Part shown: positions 20,318-28,802 of the stretch, in pieces | Layout of the letters: every line of letters begins with the position of its first letter | How positions within the stretch are numbered: the first letter of the stretch is position 1 | From: Rhodospirillaceae bacterium | GTDB taxonomy: Bacteria; Pseudomonadota; Alphaproteobacteria; Rhodospirillales; JABJKH01 | Assembly: GCA_018660465.1 (NCBI GenBank) | Contig: JABJKH010000072.1 | Coordinates: forward strand, 44,446-108,445 | Direction: 5' to 3' | DNA: 64,000 nt | Position numbers and translations under genes: made by a program | Notes under the pieces: generated by a model | Databases searched by the model: none | What the model saw: the letters and a program-made list of their open reading frames with translations, nothing else | What the model was told of the DNA's origin: nothing

Positions 20318-20794
20318 TTATTCTGCCTTGAACTCGCCGGACTTGCCGCCAGCCTTGTGGATCAATCGTACATCCGTGATCTGCATGCCGCGATCAACCG
20401 CCTTGCACATATCATAAACCGTCAGCGCTGCCACGTTGACGGCGGTCAGGGCCTCCATCTCAACACCCGTGCGGCCCTTGAGCTTGCAGGTCGCTTCAAT
20501 CTCAACCGCATTGTTCGCCTCGTCACAGTGAAGGTCCACGGTTACTGAGGAAAGGTTTAGGGGATGGCAGAGCGGTATGAGGTCAGGCGTTCTTTTCGCA
20601 CCCATAATTCCAGCCAGCTGAGCGACGCTTAGGACATCACCCTTTTTAACGCCGCCACCAACGATCAGAGCCATGGTCTCCGCCTGCATGAGGACCCGGC
20701 CACGTGCGGTCGCAGTGCGCTCCGTCGTGTCCTTTTCGGACACATCAACCATAACGGCGTTACCGTCGGCATCAAAATGGGTTAAGTCAGCCAT
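20318..20794 (-). CDS. moaC: Cyclic pyranopterin monophosphate synthase MoaC
   Basis: A 158-residue protein that, with MoaA, makes cyclic pyranopterin monophosphate from GTP for molybdenum cofactor. [16 protein letters not shown], the KKGDVL segment, [12 protein letters not shown] and the [20 protein letters not shown] signature are intact. The ATG at 20794 shares one base with the trpC stop (TGATG), and the longer frame upstream lies inside trpC. It is thus coupled to tryptophan genes, the usual alphaproteobacterial order. Confidence 0.96.
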   Translation of the reverse strand: MADLTHFDADGNAVMVDVSEKDTTERTATARGRVLMQAETMALIVGGGVKKGDVLSVAQLAGIMGAKRTPDLIPLCHPLNLSSVTVDLHCDEANNAVEIEATCKLKGRTGVEMEALTAVNVAALTVYDMCKAVDRGMQITDVRLIHKAGGKSGEFKAE

Positions 20795-21588
20795 CAATCG
20801 ACGCCGAGTAAGGTTTTGAGTGCCTGTTCCACGTCGTCTTGGCGCATTAAGGATTCTCCGACCAAGAAGCAATAAACCCCAAGATCCGCAATCCGGTCCA
20901 GGTCGGCCTTTGTATTAAGCCCGCTCTCACTGACCGACAGGGTGCCTTGTGGCAGCATTTTAGCCAGCCTTTCTGTCACACCTAAGTCAACTTCCAACGT
21001 TTTCAGGTTGCGATTGTTAATGCCAAGGAGGCGGGTGTCGAGGTCCAGGGCCTTGTCCAATTCTTCTTCGTTATGAACCTCCACCAAGACAGACATGCCC
21101 ATTTCCATAGCTTGTTGTTCGAACTCATGGGGCTGGGCACCCTCAAGGGCCGCCATAATCAGTAGAATGCAATCGGCACCGAGGGCTCTGGACTCGGTGA
21201 TCTGGTAAGGATCGATCATAAAGTCCTTGCGGAGAACCGGAAGGGACACCGCGTCCCGCGCGGCGATCAGATGATCGTTTGAGCCTTGGAAGTAAGGCTC
21301 ATCGGTTAAGACAGAAAGACACTGCGCGCCGCCGGCCTCATATGCCTTGGCCAACGTTGCCGGATCAAAGTCTTCACGGATAAGTCCTTTAGAAGGCGAG
21401 GCTTTTTTGATTTCAGCGATGAGTCCATATGCACCAATAAAGGCTGAGTTTTCGAGCTCACGCTCAAACCCACGGACAGGTGACGCTGCCTTTGCCTGTT
21501 CTTCAAGCTCGCTTAGGGGAACCGCAGATTTACAAGCGGCGACATATTCGCGTTTGCGATCACAGATTTCAACCAGGATGTCACTCAT
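20794..21588 (-). CDS. trpC: Indole-3-glycerol phosphate synthase
   Basis: A 264-residue TIM-barrel enzyme of tryptophan synthesis. Catalytic and phosphate-binding motifs are visible: [12 protein letters not shown] near residues 58-69, [43 protein letters not shown] and SVSESGL. It is monofunctional, with no TrpF fusion. It lies three bases after trpD and overlaps moaC by one base. Confidence 0.97.
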   Translation of the reverse strand: MSDILVEICDRKREYVAACKSAVPLSELEEQAKAASPVRGFERELENSAFIGAYGLIAEIKKASPSKGLIREDFDPATLAKAYEAGGAQCLSVLTDEPYFQGSNDHLIAARDAVSLPVLRKDFMIDPYQITESRALGADCILLIMAALEGAQPHEFEQQAMEMGMSVLVEVHNEEELDKALDLDTRLLGINNRNLKTLEVDLGVTERLAKMLPQGTLSVSESGLNTKADLDRIADLGVYCFLVGESLMRQDDVEQALKTLLGVD

Positions 21589-21591
21589 CTG

Positions 21592-22623
21592 CTAGTTCCC
21601 AGAGTTGGTTATCTCGACCAGTTTATCCAGCGCAGCCTTGGCGGCTCCGCTATCGATGGAAGCCGTAGCCTGAACCGCACCATCCTGTAGGTCTTCCGCT
21701 TTGCCGGCGACGATTAGGGAGGCGGCGGCATTGTAAATCACCACGTCCCTAAAAGGGAAAATCGCCCCCTCCAACAAGCCAATTATCGCATCAGCATTAT
21801 AGGCAGGGTCGCCCCCTTTGAGGTCAGCTGGCGTCACAACTGGAATATTGGCATCGAAGGGTTTGATCTCGAATGTCGTCACTTCACCGTTCTTTAGTTC
21901 AGCGACATAGGACGGACCCGTTGTGGTTAGTTCGTCCAGGCCATCTGAACCATGCACCACCCACGCGGCTTCACAGCCGAGGTTTTTGAGAACACGGGCC
22001 ATTGGTTCGACCCATTCCTTGGCGAAAACCCCGGTGAACTGGCGCTTTACGCCGGCAGGGTTGGAGAGCGGGCCGAGAATATTAAAGATCGTGCGGATGC
22101 CCATCTCAACCCGCGGCGGGCCGACATGGCGCATGGCGCTGTGGTGGCGGGGGGCCATCAGGAAACCAATGTTGGCTTCTCGAATAGACTGCTCAACCAA
22201 GCTTATGTCCGCGTCGATGTTAACGCCCAGGGCTGTCAGGACGTCGGCGGCACCTGATTTTGACGACAACGCGCGGTTGCCGTGCTTGGCGACGGGAACA
22301 CCAGTGCCGGCAACGACAAATGCCGTGGCTGTAGAAATGTTGTATGTGCCGGAACCATCACCACCGGTGCCGACGATATCCATAGCATTTTCAGGGGCTT
22401 GGACGGATAAAGCTTTGGAGCGCATGGTTCGAACGGCACCCGTGATCTCCTCCACAGTTTCGCCCCGAACCCTGAGTCCCATCAAAAACGCGCCGATTTG
22501 TGCCTGGGTGGCGTCACCCGACATGATGATGTCAAATGCACTTTCGGATTCTGCTTCGCTTAAAGTCGTGCCGTCGGCAATCTTGCCGATAAAGGCCTTC
22601 ATATCGTCAGCTTGTGTGTTCAT
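21592..22623 (-). CDS. trpD: Anthranilate phosphoribosyltransferase
   Basis: A 343-residue enzyme transferring the phosphoribosyl group from PRPP to anthranilate. The PRPP site [16 protein letters not shown] is at residues 64-79, followed by [38 protein letters not shown] and [12 protein letters not shown]. Its start overlaps the trpG stop by 4 bases. A 277-residue open frame on the opposite strand is a shadow of this gene. Confidence 0.97.
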   Translation of the reverse strand: MNTQADDMKAFIGKIADGTTLSEAESESAFDIIMSGDATQAQIGAFLMGLRVRGETVEEITGAVRTMRSKALSVQAPENAMDIVGTGGDGSGTYNISTATAFVVAGTGVPVAKHGNRALSSKSGAADVLTALGVNIDADISLVEQSIREANIGFLMAPRHHSAMRHVGPPRVEMGIRTIFNILGPLSNPAGVKRQFTGVFAKEWVEPMARVLKNLGCEAAWVVHGSDGLDELTTTGPSYVAELKNGEVTTFEIKPFDANIPVVTPADLKGGDPAYNADAIIGLLEGAIFPFRDVVIYNAAASLIVAGKAEDLQDGAVQATASIDSGAAKAALDKLVEITNSGN

Positions 22624-23207
22624 GCGGCAGCCTTTCCCCCTGAGGCGATGGTTAGAAAATTCTTCAATATTGTATGTCCGTGATCGGACGCGATGCTTTC
22701 GGGGTGAAACTGCACCCCATGGACGGGCAGGGTCTTATGCGACAACCCTTGAATGATCCCGTCGTCGCTTTCAGCGGTGATCTCAAAGCAATCGGGCAGG
22801 CCTTCTCTCGCGACCGTCAGCGAATGATATCGGGTCGCTGAAAACGGCGACGGTATTCCGTGAAACACACCGGTCCCCGTGTGGCTGATCTGACTGACTT
22901 TGCCATGCATTGGTTTCGGTGCGCGCACGACCGAGCCACCAAATATTTGACCAATGGTTTGATGACCGAGACAGACCCCGAAAACAGGGATTGAGGAGGA
23001 CGCTTTTTCGACAAGGTCCAAGCAGATTCCAGCTCGGTCAGGATCGCAAGGTCCTGGCGAAATGACGATCCCATCTGGCCGCAAAGCAATAACGTCGTCG
23101 GCGCTTAAAGCGTCATTACGATAGACATCAACCTCCGCCCCCAACTCCCCAAGATAATGCCGAAGGTTGTAGGTGAAGCTGTCATAGTTATCGATTAGTA
23201 CATACAT
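22620..23207 (-). CDS. trpG: Anthranilate synthase component II (glutamine amidotransferase)
   Basis: A 195-residue class I amidotransferase that supplies ammonia to Trp[12 protein letters not shown] at the N-terminus, the nucleophile elbow [12 protein letters not shown] (Cys near residue 79) and the His-Glu pair in [13 protein letters not shown] complete the triad. It starts the trpG-trpD-trpC-moaC-moeA run. Its partner trpE is 14 kb away on the same strand (37464-38966), whereas in many related genomes it is adjacent. Confidence 0.97.
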   Translation of the reverse strand: MYVLIDNYDSFTYNLRHYLGELGAEVDVYRNDALSADDVIALRPDGIVISPGPCDPDRAGICLDLVEKASSSIPVFGVCLGHQTIGQIFGGSVVRAPKPMHGKVSQISHTGTGVFHGIPSPFSATRYHSLTVAREGLPDCFEITAESDDGIIQGLSHKTLPVHGVQFHPESIASDHGHTILKNFLTIASGGKAAA

Positions 23208-23401
23208 TTCAGTCTTCTATGTATTTCTCTTAAAGCGTAATATTGATTGATTTCCCGGCAATACCGCCAGCCGCAAACCCCATTTACGCCCTATCTGAAA
23301 GAATGCAAGCCCCACGGGGATGCGTCAACCATGTGGTTTGCAGTGTTTAAAGGCAGTGGAAGGCAAAAAATGATTGAAACTGCAACTGCAAATATTTTTC
23401 A

Positions 23402-23443
23402 GTGTCCAGTCGAGTGTCCAGTCGACGGTTTTTTGTGTCCAGT
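23402..23443 (+). repeat. Triple short repeat GTGTCCAGT
   Basis: GTGTCCAGTCGA occurs twice in perfect tandem (23402-23413 and 23414-23425), and a third GTGTCCAGT lies at 23435-23443 after a T-rich spacer. The units are too short and irregular for a CRISPR. They could be protein-binding sites or remains of an insertion end. Confidence 0.7.
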
Positions 23444-23567
23444 ATCAGCCCCAATTCAGCGCAGCAATAAGATACTTGCCGATTTGTGGGTATCGCTAAA
23501 TTTCAACGGGTTAGGTGTGGGTTACTAGACAGTTCAATATACTGTCCCTTTAATTATTTTCAGGGAA

Positions 23568-23649
23568 GTCGAAAATCTTTTTTGTTCGCGAACATTTTAG
23601 GCTTTGCATCCGGAATCAAACTCCGCCTACTTATTGGGTCGAAAATCTT
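23568..23649 (+). repeat. 12-base direct repeats flanking a 12-base palindrome
   Basis: GTCGAAAATCTT appears at 23568-23579 and again at 23638-23649, 70 bases apart. Just inside the first copy is the perfect palindrome TGTTCGCGAACA (23583-23594). The set sits immediately upstream of the gene at 23673, so it could be operator DNA for that gene or a recombination scar. Confidence 0.6.
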
Positions 23650-23672
23650 AACAATATAAGGAAATTCGACAA

Positions 23673-24053
23673 ATGGCCTTTAACTTCCCCCCTGATCACG
23701 AAAGCCCTTCAAAAAAGAAGCGCGCTGAACAAAAACGCAAAATTGATGCTCGTAAAAAGCACGAGACCGACTTGGAAGCCGACAGCAAAGAGCGGCAGCA
23801 GAGAGTGCGGGATAAGTATTCGAGTTTAGGCTCAACTGGAAAAAAAGTTGAGGAAACATCAAGGACGAAAAAGAAGGCTGCTTCAACCAAATCTGGGGTC
23901 GACTGCCACACTTGTATTAGCACCAAGAGTATACACCGATTACCACTTGACGGTAGTACGTTGTATGGCATAGGCGTGGCGCCATTCAACAAAAACATTT
24001 CTTACAAATGTGTGCCCGGTTTAGTTTGGGGGTGCAATTGGGAGAAAGCATGA
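23673..24053 (+). CDS. Hypothetical protein, Lys-rich N-terminus and four Cys
   Basis: I do not recognise this 126-residue protein. The first 70 residues are very hydrophilic and rich in Lys, Arg and Glu, likely helical. The C-terminal part has four cysteines, C78-x2-C81 and C113-x7-C121, plus aromatic residues (VWGCNW), which might bind a metal or form disulfides. There is no signal peptide or membrane segment. An AAGGA lies about ten bases before the ATG, and palindromic DNA precedes it. It converges on the Sel1 lipoprotein gene, ending two bases away. Coding status is likely but not certain. Confidence 0.6.
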   Translation: MAFNFPPDHESPSKKKRAEQKRKIDARKKHETDLEADSKERQQRVRDKYSSLGSTGKKVEETSRTKKKAASTKSGVDCHTCISTKSIHRLPLDGSTLYGIGVAPFNKNISYKCVPGLVWGCNWEKA

Positions 24054-24055
24054 GG

Positions 24056-25165
24056 TCAATCAAGGCGTTGATTGGTGCCATCCTGGAGTATCTGAATTAG
24101 GAAGCCAACTATTTTGGCGAATGCGAGATTTTTCTCGGCGCCGGATAGATGTCCGTAATTCTTAACAAGTTCGTCTTTGTATGGCTGAGGATCAATGAGG
24201 GAAAAAGAAATAGCTCTCCATCCTAGGCTTTCAATTTGGTCTACTTTAGACGGGGCTTTGCCTGTCTCTTGTAATTTTGCGATGGCACTTGCGGCTTTGC
24301 CTGAGCCACGTTTTGCAGCTGCGACGTATTGGGACAGGGCGGGCTGGAAATTTCCAGTCCGCTCCACTTCCGCGTGCAACTCTTGACCCTTTCGGAAGTC
24401 TGTAACTCCTTGGTTCAAACCCTTTTTAACGACCATTTTTCGGTAAGCTTTGCCCAATTCCGCCATGGCAGAATAGTAGCCCAGGTTATGTGACTTGAGA
24501 TATAAATTGATGCCTTTTATTGGGTCCCAGGAGACGCCGCATCCCTGCATATAAAGTTCACCTAGTAAGCTGGGTGCATATGGGTCTCCTTGGGCAATGG
24601 ATCGTTTGAACCAAACAATAGTTTGTTCGATGTCCCTGGGAAGACAGTTGTCTTCATCTACATAAATGAACCCGATGCGGTAGAGCATTTCGCTGTTCCC
24701 GAGGCGGGCCGCGAGGGCCATCCATTTTTTAGCCTCTTCTTCATTTTTCTCGGTGCCTTCCCCCAACTGAAACGTCTCAGCCAGAGTTAGCGCTGATTGG
24801 GCGTGGCCGTCATTGGCGGCCTGGGTTAGCCAATATACTGATTTTGCATGATCTTTTGGGACGCCCCAGCCACGCTTGTAGGCGGTACCAAGTTCGTCTT
24901 TCGCACCGGTATGGCCTTGCTCAATAGCCTTGCGGAGCCAGAATACGCCCTTTACAGGGTCATAATCGGGAAGGTTCTTAAATTGGTATGAGTCCCCCAA
25001 CCTGAATTGCGCCTCTGCATCACCGGCCTCGGCGAGCGTCCGCCATATATCTCGCGCCCCCCTGATATCGGAATTATCCATGGCTTTCCAGGCGCGTTCG
25101 TGATCAGACAAATTGGTGCAAGCGGAAATGATGAACACGAGTGCCAGACACGCCAGTATTCGCAT
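24056..25165 (-). CDS. Sel1-repeat lipoprotein
   Basis: A 369-residue protein with a lipoprotein signal (hydrophobic start, lipobox ISAC with the acylated Cys at residue 16). Several Sel1-type repeats run from about residue 45 to 245: GDAEAQFRLGDSYQ, GHTGAKDELGTAYKRGWGV, GHAQSALTLAETFQLGEG, GNSEMLYRIGFIY, GDPYAPSLLGELYMQGCGV. Such solenoids mediate protein-protein contacts at the envelope; the partner is not evident here. It is a single gene convergent with the small gene at 23673 and divergent from copA. Confidence 0.85.
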   Translation of the reverse strand: MRILACLALVFIISACTNLSDHERAWKAMDNSDIRGARDIWRTLAEAGDAEAQFRLGDSYQFKNLPDYDPVKGVFWLRKAIEQGHTGAKDELGTAYKRGWGVPKDHAKSVYWLTQAANDGHAQSALTLAETFQLGEGTEKNEEEAKKWMALAARLGNSEMLYRIGFIYVDEDNCLPRDIEQTIVWFKRSIAQGDPYAPSLLGELYMQGCGVSWDPIKGINLYLKSHNLGYYSAMAELGKAYRKMVVKKGLNQGVTDFRKGQELHAEVERTGNFQPALSQYVAAAKRGSGKAASAIAKLQETGKAPSKVDQIESLGWRAISFSLIDPQPYKDELVKNYGHLSGAEKNLAFAKIVGFLIQILQDGTNQRLD

Positions 25166-25265
25166 AATTGAAATGTCCCCCGATTAGGTTTGGTAAGTGT
25201 ATTTGTTCTAAAGGCTTCTATGAAAGGACTAGGCGGATTTTCTCGATTTAACATTCCGATCCCCC

Positions 25266-25298
25266 TTGACCTTCCAGTTGCTGGAAGGACCATATAAA
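25266..25298 (+). promoter_or_regulatory. CueR/MerR-type promoter of copA
   Basis: A TTGACC -35 element (25266-25271) runs into the palindrome CCTTCCAGTTGCTGGAAGG (25270-25288), followed by an AT-rich -10 region (CATATAAA, 25291-25298). The spacer is longer than 17 bases, about 19-21 depending on the -10 chosen. This is characteristic of MerR-family promoters that the regulator activates by untwisting. The palindrome closely matches known CueR operators (CCTT...GCTGGAAGG). The regulator is encoded just downstream of copA. Confidence 0.85.
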
Positions 25299-25337
25299 CA
25301 TTACAGTGTGCTATAATGTTTGAAGTGAGACCTTTCC

Positions 25338-27662
25338 ATGAATGATGTCGCCACCAACACCCATCTTGATCCTGTCTGTGGAATGACCGTCGATCCGACG
25401 ACGTCTTCGCATCATTTCGCTCATGATGAAGCGGATTATTATTTTTGCTGCAATGGTTGCAAAACGAAATTCTCTGACAGTCCGGAGTATTATTTATCGG
25501 GCCAAGCGGCGCGAGATAAAGCGGCTAAGGAAAAAGCCTCGGCAGAGGCGGAGTTTACCTGTCCCATGCATCCGGAAGTGGTCCAAATAGGGCCGGGGGA
25601 TTGCCCCGCCTGTGGCATGGCGTTGGAGCCAATGGAGGTCAGTCTCGATGATGGCCCCAACCCTGAACTCATCGACATGACCCGGCGGTTCAGGATCGGG
25701 CTGGTTCTGGCGTTGCCACTGGTTGTGCTGGCAATGGCGGCACACATCCCCGGCGTGACGGTCCCAGAGGCCGTACAAGGCGTCGCTGGGGTCTGGCTGC
25801 AGGCACTATTGGCGACACCTGTGGTGTTGTGGGCTGGCTGGCCCTTACTGACCAAGGGGGTTGGCTCAATTGTGTCCTGGAACCTGAATATGTTTTCCCT
25901 CATCTTGGCAGGTACGGGGGCGGCTTACCTTTATAGTGTTGCGGCCACGGTTGCGCCGGGGGTATTCCCCGAAACCTTGCGCATGGCCGACGGCACCATT
26001 GGTGTGTACTACGAGAGTGCGGCTGTGATTGTGGTGTTGGTGTTGCTGGGCCAGGTGTTGGAGCTCAAGGCCCGTGATCGGACGGGGGAAGCGCTGAAAG
26101 GGTTGCTGAACCTGGCCCCGGACAATGCGTCCCGCGTGGCCGAGGATGGATCTGAGAAATCCATTAGCCTGGAAAATGTCCATGTAGGGGACTGCCTGCG
26201 GGTGCGGCCTGGCGAACGGGTTCCTGTCGACGGGCAGATTTCTGACGGCGAAAGCCACATTGATGAATCGATGATCACCGGCGAGTCTGAGCCTGTGCGA
26301 AAAGCTGTTGGTGCTACGGTGATTGGCGGGACGGTGAATGGCAAAGGATCATTCTTGATGAAGGCGGAGCGGGTCGGGCGCGAGACCATGCTGTCGCGGA
26401 TCGTTCAGATGGTGGCGGAAGCCCAGCGGACCCGTGCACCCATCCAAAGCACGGCGGACAAGGTGGCGGGAATATTTGTACCCTTGGTCGTGGCCGTCGC
26501 CGTCTTGGCGTTTGTTGTTTGGTGGATTTATGGGCCTGAACCATCGTTAAGCTATGCGTTGGTAGCGGCGGTCTCCGTCCTGATCATTGCCTGCCCGTGT
26601 GCCTTGGGGCTGGCAACACCGATGTCGATTATGGTCGGTACCGGACGGGGCGCGGAAGCCGGCGTTCTGGTCCGCAATGCCGAAGCCTTGGAAACCCTAG
26701 AGAAGGTCACCACGGTCTGTGTCGATAAGACCGGGACCTTAACCGAAGGCAGGCCTATTTTAACCGCCGTGCACCCAGCTGAGGGAGTCGACGAAAACGA
26801 TCTTTTGTCTGCTGTCGCTGGTCTGGAACGCGGCAGCGAACATCCAATCGCCGCCGCCATTGTCGCCGGGGCTGAGGCGAGGGGAGTGAGTATCCTTGAA
26901 CCTTTGGATTTTGAGGCTGTGCCGGGGTTTGGAGTGCGGGGCACTGTAAATGGGGAATCGGTGATCGCGGGGACTGAAAAATTTCTAGTTGATCAAGGGA
27001 TAGCTTCACCCACAATTTCATCAGATGACACCGGCAGTCGTGTTTATATCGCCGTGGATGGGCAGTTCGGTGGAATATTGGAGGTCGCGGATGCCGTCAA
27101 ATCTAATGCCAAGGAGGCGGTGGAACGTCTTCAAGGTATGGGTATACACGTTGTGATGATTACGGGTGATAACCGGGAGACCGCCCGCCATGTCGCAAAG
27201 GAAGTCGGCATTGACGTTGTTCATGCCGCGGTATTGCCTGAAGGCAAAGCAGAGATTGTGAGAGATCTCAAAGATAATGGTCAGGTCGTCGCCATGGCTG
27301 GCGACGGGATCAATGATGCGCCAGCCCTGGCAATTGCCGACGTGGGAATTGCGATGGGAACAGGCACAGATATTGCTATTGAAAATGCCGGGATTACGCT
27401 CTTGAGGGGTGATATTGCCGGGATTGCTCGCGCCAGACGGCTGAGTACTGCAACCTTAAAAAACATCCGGCAGAATTTATTCTTTGCGTTTATTTACAAC
27501 GGATTAGGCGTTCCCGTTGCGGCAGGGGTTTTGTTCCCAATCTTCGGCGTAATGCTAAGTCCGATGATCGCGGCAGCGGCAATGAGCTTGAGTTCAGTGT
27601 CGGTTATTGGAAATGCGCTACGGCTGGGCAGCATAGATATAAAGGGAAATGAAGAACGATGA
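25338..27662 (+). CDS. copA: Copper-exporting P1B-type ATPase
   Basis: A 774-residue inner-membrane ATPase that exports Cu(I). The N-terminus has a YHS domain (DPVCGM, with YYFCCNGC, residues about 10-50) and a heavy-metal-binding Cys module (CPMHPEV to [10 protein letters not shown], residues about 75-97) instead of the usual HMA domains. Eight membrane helices are expected. Other motifs are TGES, the CPC metal site at residues 419-421, the phosphorylated Asp463 (DKTGT), the HP dipeptide in [10 protein letters not shown], and [11 protein letters not shown] MerR-type promoter lies upstream, and cueR overlaps its 3' end by 4 bases. Confidence 0.95.
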   Translation: MNDVATNTHLDPVCGMTVDPTTSSHHFAHDEADYYFCCNGCKTKFSDSPEYYLSGQAARDKAAKEKASAEAEFTCPMHPEVVQIGPGDCPACGMALEPMEVSLDDGPNPELIDMTRRFRIGLVLALPLVVLAMAAHIPGVTVPEAVQGVAGVWLQALLATPVVLWAGWPLLTKGVGSIVSWNLNMFSLILAGTGAAYLYSVAATVAPGVFPETLRMADGTIGVYYESAAVIVVLVLLGQVLELKARDRTGEALKGLLNLAPDNASRVAEDGSEKSISLENVHVGDCLRVRPGERVPVDGQISDGESHIDESMITGESEPVRKAVGATVIGGTVNGKGSFLMKAERVGRETMLSRIVQMVAEAQRTRAPIQSTADKVAGIFVPLVVAVAVLAFVVWWIYGPEPSLSYALVAAVSVLIIACPCALGLATPMSIMVGTGRGAEAGVLVRNAEALETLEKVTTVCVDKTGTLTEGRPILTAVHPAEGVDENDLLSAVAGLERGSEHPIAAAIVAGAEARGVSILEPLDFEAVPGFGVRGTVNGESVIAGTEKFLVDQGIASPTISSDDTGSRVYIAVDGQFGGILEVADAVKSNAKEAVERLQGMGIHVVMITGDNRETARHVAKEVGIDVVHAAVLPEGKAEIVRDLKDNGQVVAMAGDGINDAPALAIADVGIAMGTGTDIAIENAGITLLRGDIAGIARARRLSTATLKNIRQNLFFAFIYNGLGVPVAAGVLFPIFGVMLSPMIAAAAMSLSSVSVIGNALRLGSIDIKGNEER

Positions 27663-28054
27663 ACATTGGAACCGCATCTGACCTATCTGGCGTACCGCCG
27701 AAAACGATTCGTTATTATGAAAGTATTGGGCTGATTCCGGCAGTACTCCGAGCCGAAAACGGATATCGGGATTACGCCCAGGATGATGTCGAGACCTTAC
27801 GATTTATCAATCGGGCGCGGCGATTGGGCTTTTCGGTGAAGGATGTCGGGAATCTTTTAGGGTTGTGGGGAGACCGCGGTCGTTCCAGCGCAGATGTCAA
27901 AGCGGTGGCGTTGCGCCATATTGATGAAATTGATGAGCGGATCAACGAACTGAACAGCATTCGCCGAACACTCGCGCACTTGACTGATCAGTGCCATGGA
28001 GACGACAGGCCGGAGTGCCCAATACTCGACGACCTATCCCGAAAAATGATTTGA
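27659..28054 (+). CDS. cueR: Copper-responsive MerR-family regulator CueR
   Basis: A 131-residue activator. The MerR helix-turn-helix ([23 protein letters not shown]) is at residues 3-25, and a dimerisation helix spans about residues 80-110. The metal-binding loop has Cys112 and Cys120 separated by seven residues, the CueR spacing for monovalent copper or silver. It shares a 4-base ATGA overlap with copA, so the regulator is cotranscribed with its own target, giving positive feedback on induction. Confidence 0.93.
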   Translation: MNIGTASDLSGVPPKTIRYYESIGLIPAVLRAENGYRDYAQDDVETLRFINRARRLGFSVKDVGNLLGLWGDRGRSSADVKAVALRHIDEIDERINELNSIRRTLAHLTDQCHGDDRPECPILDDLSRKMI

Positions 28055-28076
28055 ACTCAATGTCTTACCAGGATAA

Positions 28077-28328
28077 TTAGTGCGTTGCCGAAACGTCTTC
28101 TTCCTTAGGCTTCGTGCGGGCTTTTGCCATAGCACGCTCTAACTTATCAATTTTTTGTGTCAGGACCTTCATGTCCATCGTTTGTTTTGCAGCATCGGTG
28201 CGAATTCCCTGGACGTGTGCTTTAACGAACTCAACCGTTAACACCTGAACCTTCTTCATAGCAATAATGGCCACCAACAGCGCTGAAATAGCCGTAATGA
28301 ATGCAACACCACCAAGTAAGTAAACCAA
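28077..28328 (-). CDS. Small membrane protein with coiled-coil tail
   Basis: An 83-residue protein not assigned to a family. Residues 2-24 form one hydrophobic helix (AFITAISALLVAIIAM), and the rest is hydrophilic with a probable coiled coil (MKVLTQKIDKLERAMAKAR). The start is TTG at 28328, supported by a GGAGGGG Shine-Dalgarno four bases upstream. It is convergent with cueR. It may be a small bitopic envelope protein; no function is inferred. Confidence 0.65.
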   Translation of the reverse strand: MVYLLGGVAFITAISALLVAIIAMKKVQVLTVEFVKAHVQGIRTDAAKQTMDMKVLTQKIDKLERAMAKARTKPKEEDVSATH

Positions 28329-28520
28329 GGGACCCCTCCATCCGATTTAATTCTAACCAAATTTTTCTTTAGGCCAGAATAATCAGCGGGATAAAAATTG
28401 CAACCATTCCAAAGTCGATTTTGGTGGATAATTCGGATTTATTTTTAAAATTTAGGATTCATTAACCATCACAGGTCATGATCCGTTAACCATACCAACA
28501 TGAGTGACCTGGGGGACTCA

Positions 28521-28736
28521 ATGTTAAACGCAAAATCATATGAGCATATTAGTGCTCAATTTCAGAATATATCTCAATGGATTAGCGAAGCTGAGACGGT
28601 GGATGATCCTGACCGGGCCAAAGCTTTGTATCAACTTGCTATGGACCAAACCCAGGCTTTGGCTGATTCTGTTCGCCAAGGGCTGGACGTAAATGATTTA
28701 GTACGGGCACTGCCACGCCCTCAAGGACGGTCCTAA
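28521..28736 (+). CDS. Small hypothetical protein upstream of the deacetylase
   Basis: A 71-residue soluble, mostly helical acidic protein (SYEHISAQFQNISQWI, RAKALYQLAMDQTQALADSV). I do not recognise the family. The ATG at 28521 follows a GGGGGA Shine-Dalgarno by four bases; an earlier ATG at 28500 has no clear SD. Its stop abuts an in-frame open region that leads into the polysaccharide deacetylase gene, so the two are probably one transcript. Confidence 0.6.
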   Translation: MLNAKSYEHISAQFQNISQWISEAETVDDPDRAKALYQLAMDQTQALADSVRQGLDVNDLVRALPRPQGRS

Positions 28737-28802
28737 ATCCCACCAAATCCGCCAACGAAACCTAAGCCTCGAAAAAAACGAGGGAATAAGTCTCCTGAGC
28801 CC

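Larger units (their letters stand above)
23208..23672. other. Repeat-rich non-coding stretch upstream of trpG
   Basis: This 465-base gap has no convincing gene. It must hold the trpG promoter (minus strand) and that of the small gene at 23673. It contains three copies of GTGTCCAGT (23402-23443), a GACAGT/ACTGTC inverted repeat (23528-23533 and 23541-23546), a perfect 12-base palindrome (23583-23594) and a 12-base direct repeat (23568-23579 and 23638-23649). A 93-codon frame at 23247-23528 has no recognisable features and is not called. Confidence 0.6.

Noticed and set aside
21923..22756. 277-codon frame on the plus strand opposite trpD
   Set aside because: It lies wholly over trpD and trpG coding DNA, its protein has no known motif, and it lacks a start context; it is a codon-bias shadow.
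23402..23443. Three short repeats as a CRISPR array
   Set aside because: Units are only 9-12 bases, spacing is 0-9 bases, and there are no cas genes in the window.
23247..23528. A 93-codon open frame upstream of trpG, plus strand
   Set aside because: It has no recognisable family, no good Shine-Dalgarno, and it runs through the GTGTCCAGT repeats, so it looks like a chance frame in non-coding DNA.
25166..25337. Alternative TATAAT at 25313-25318 as the copA -10 element
   Set aside because: It is too far from the TTGACC box and has no matching -35 element; the MerR-type arrangement upstream explains the promoter better.
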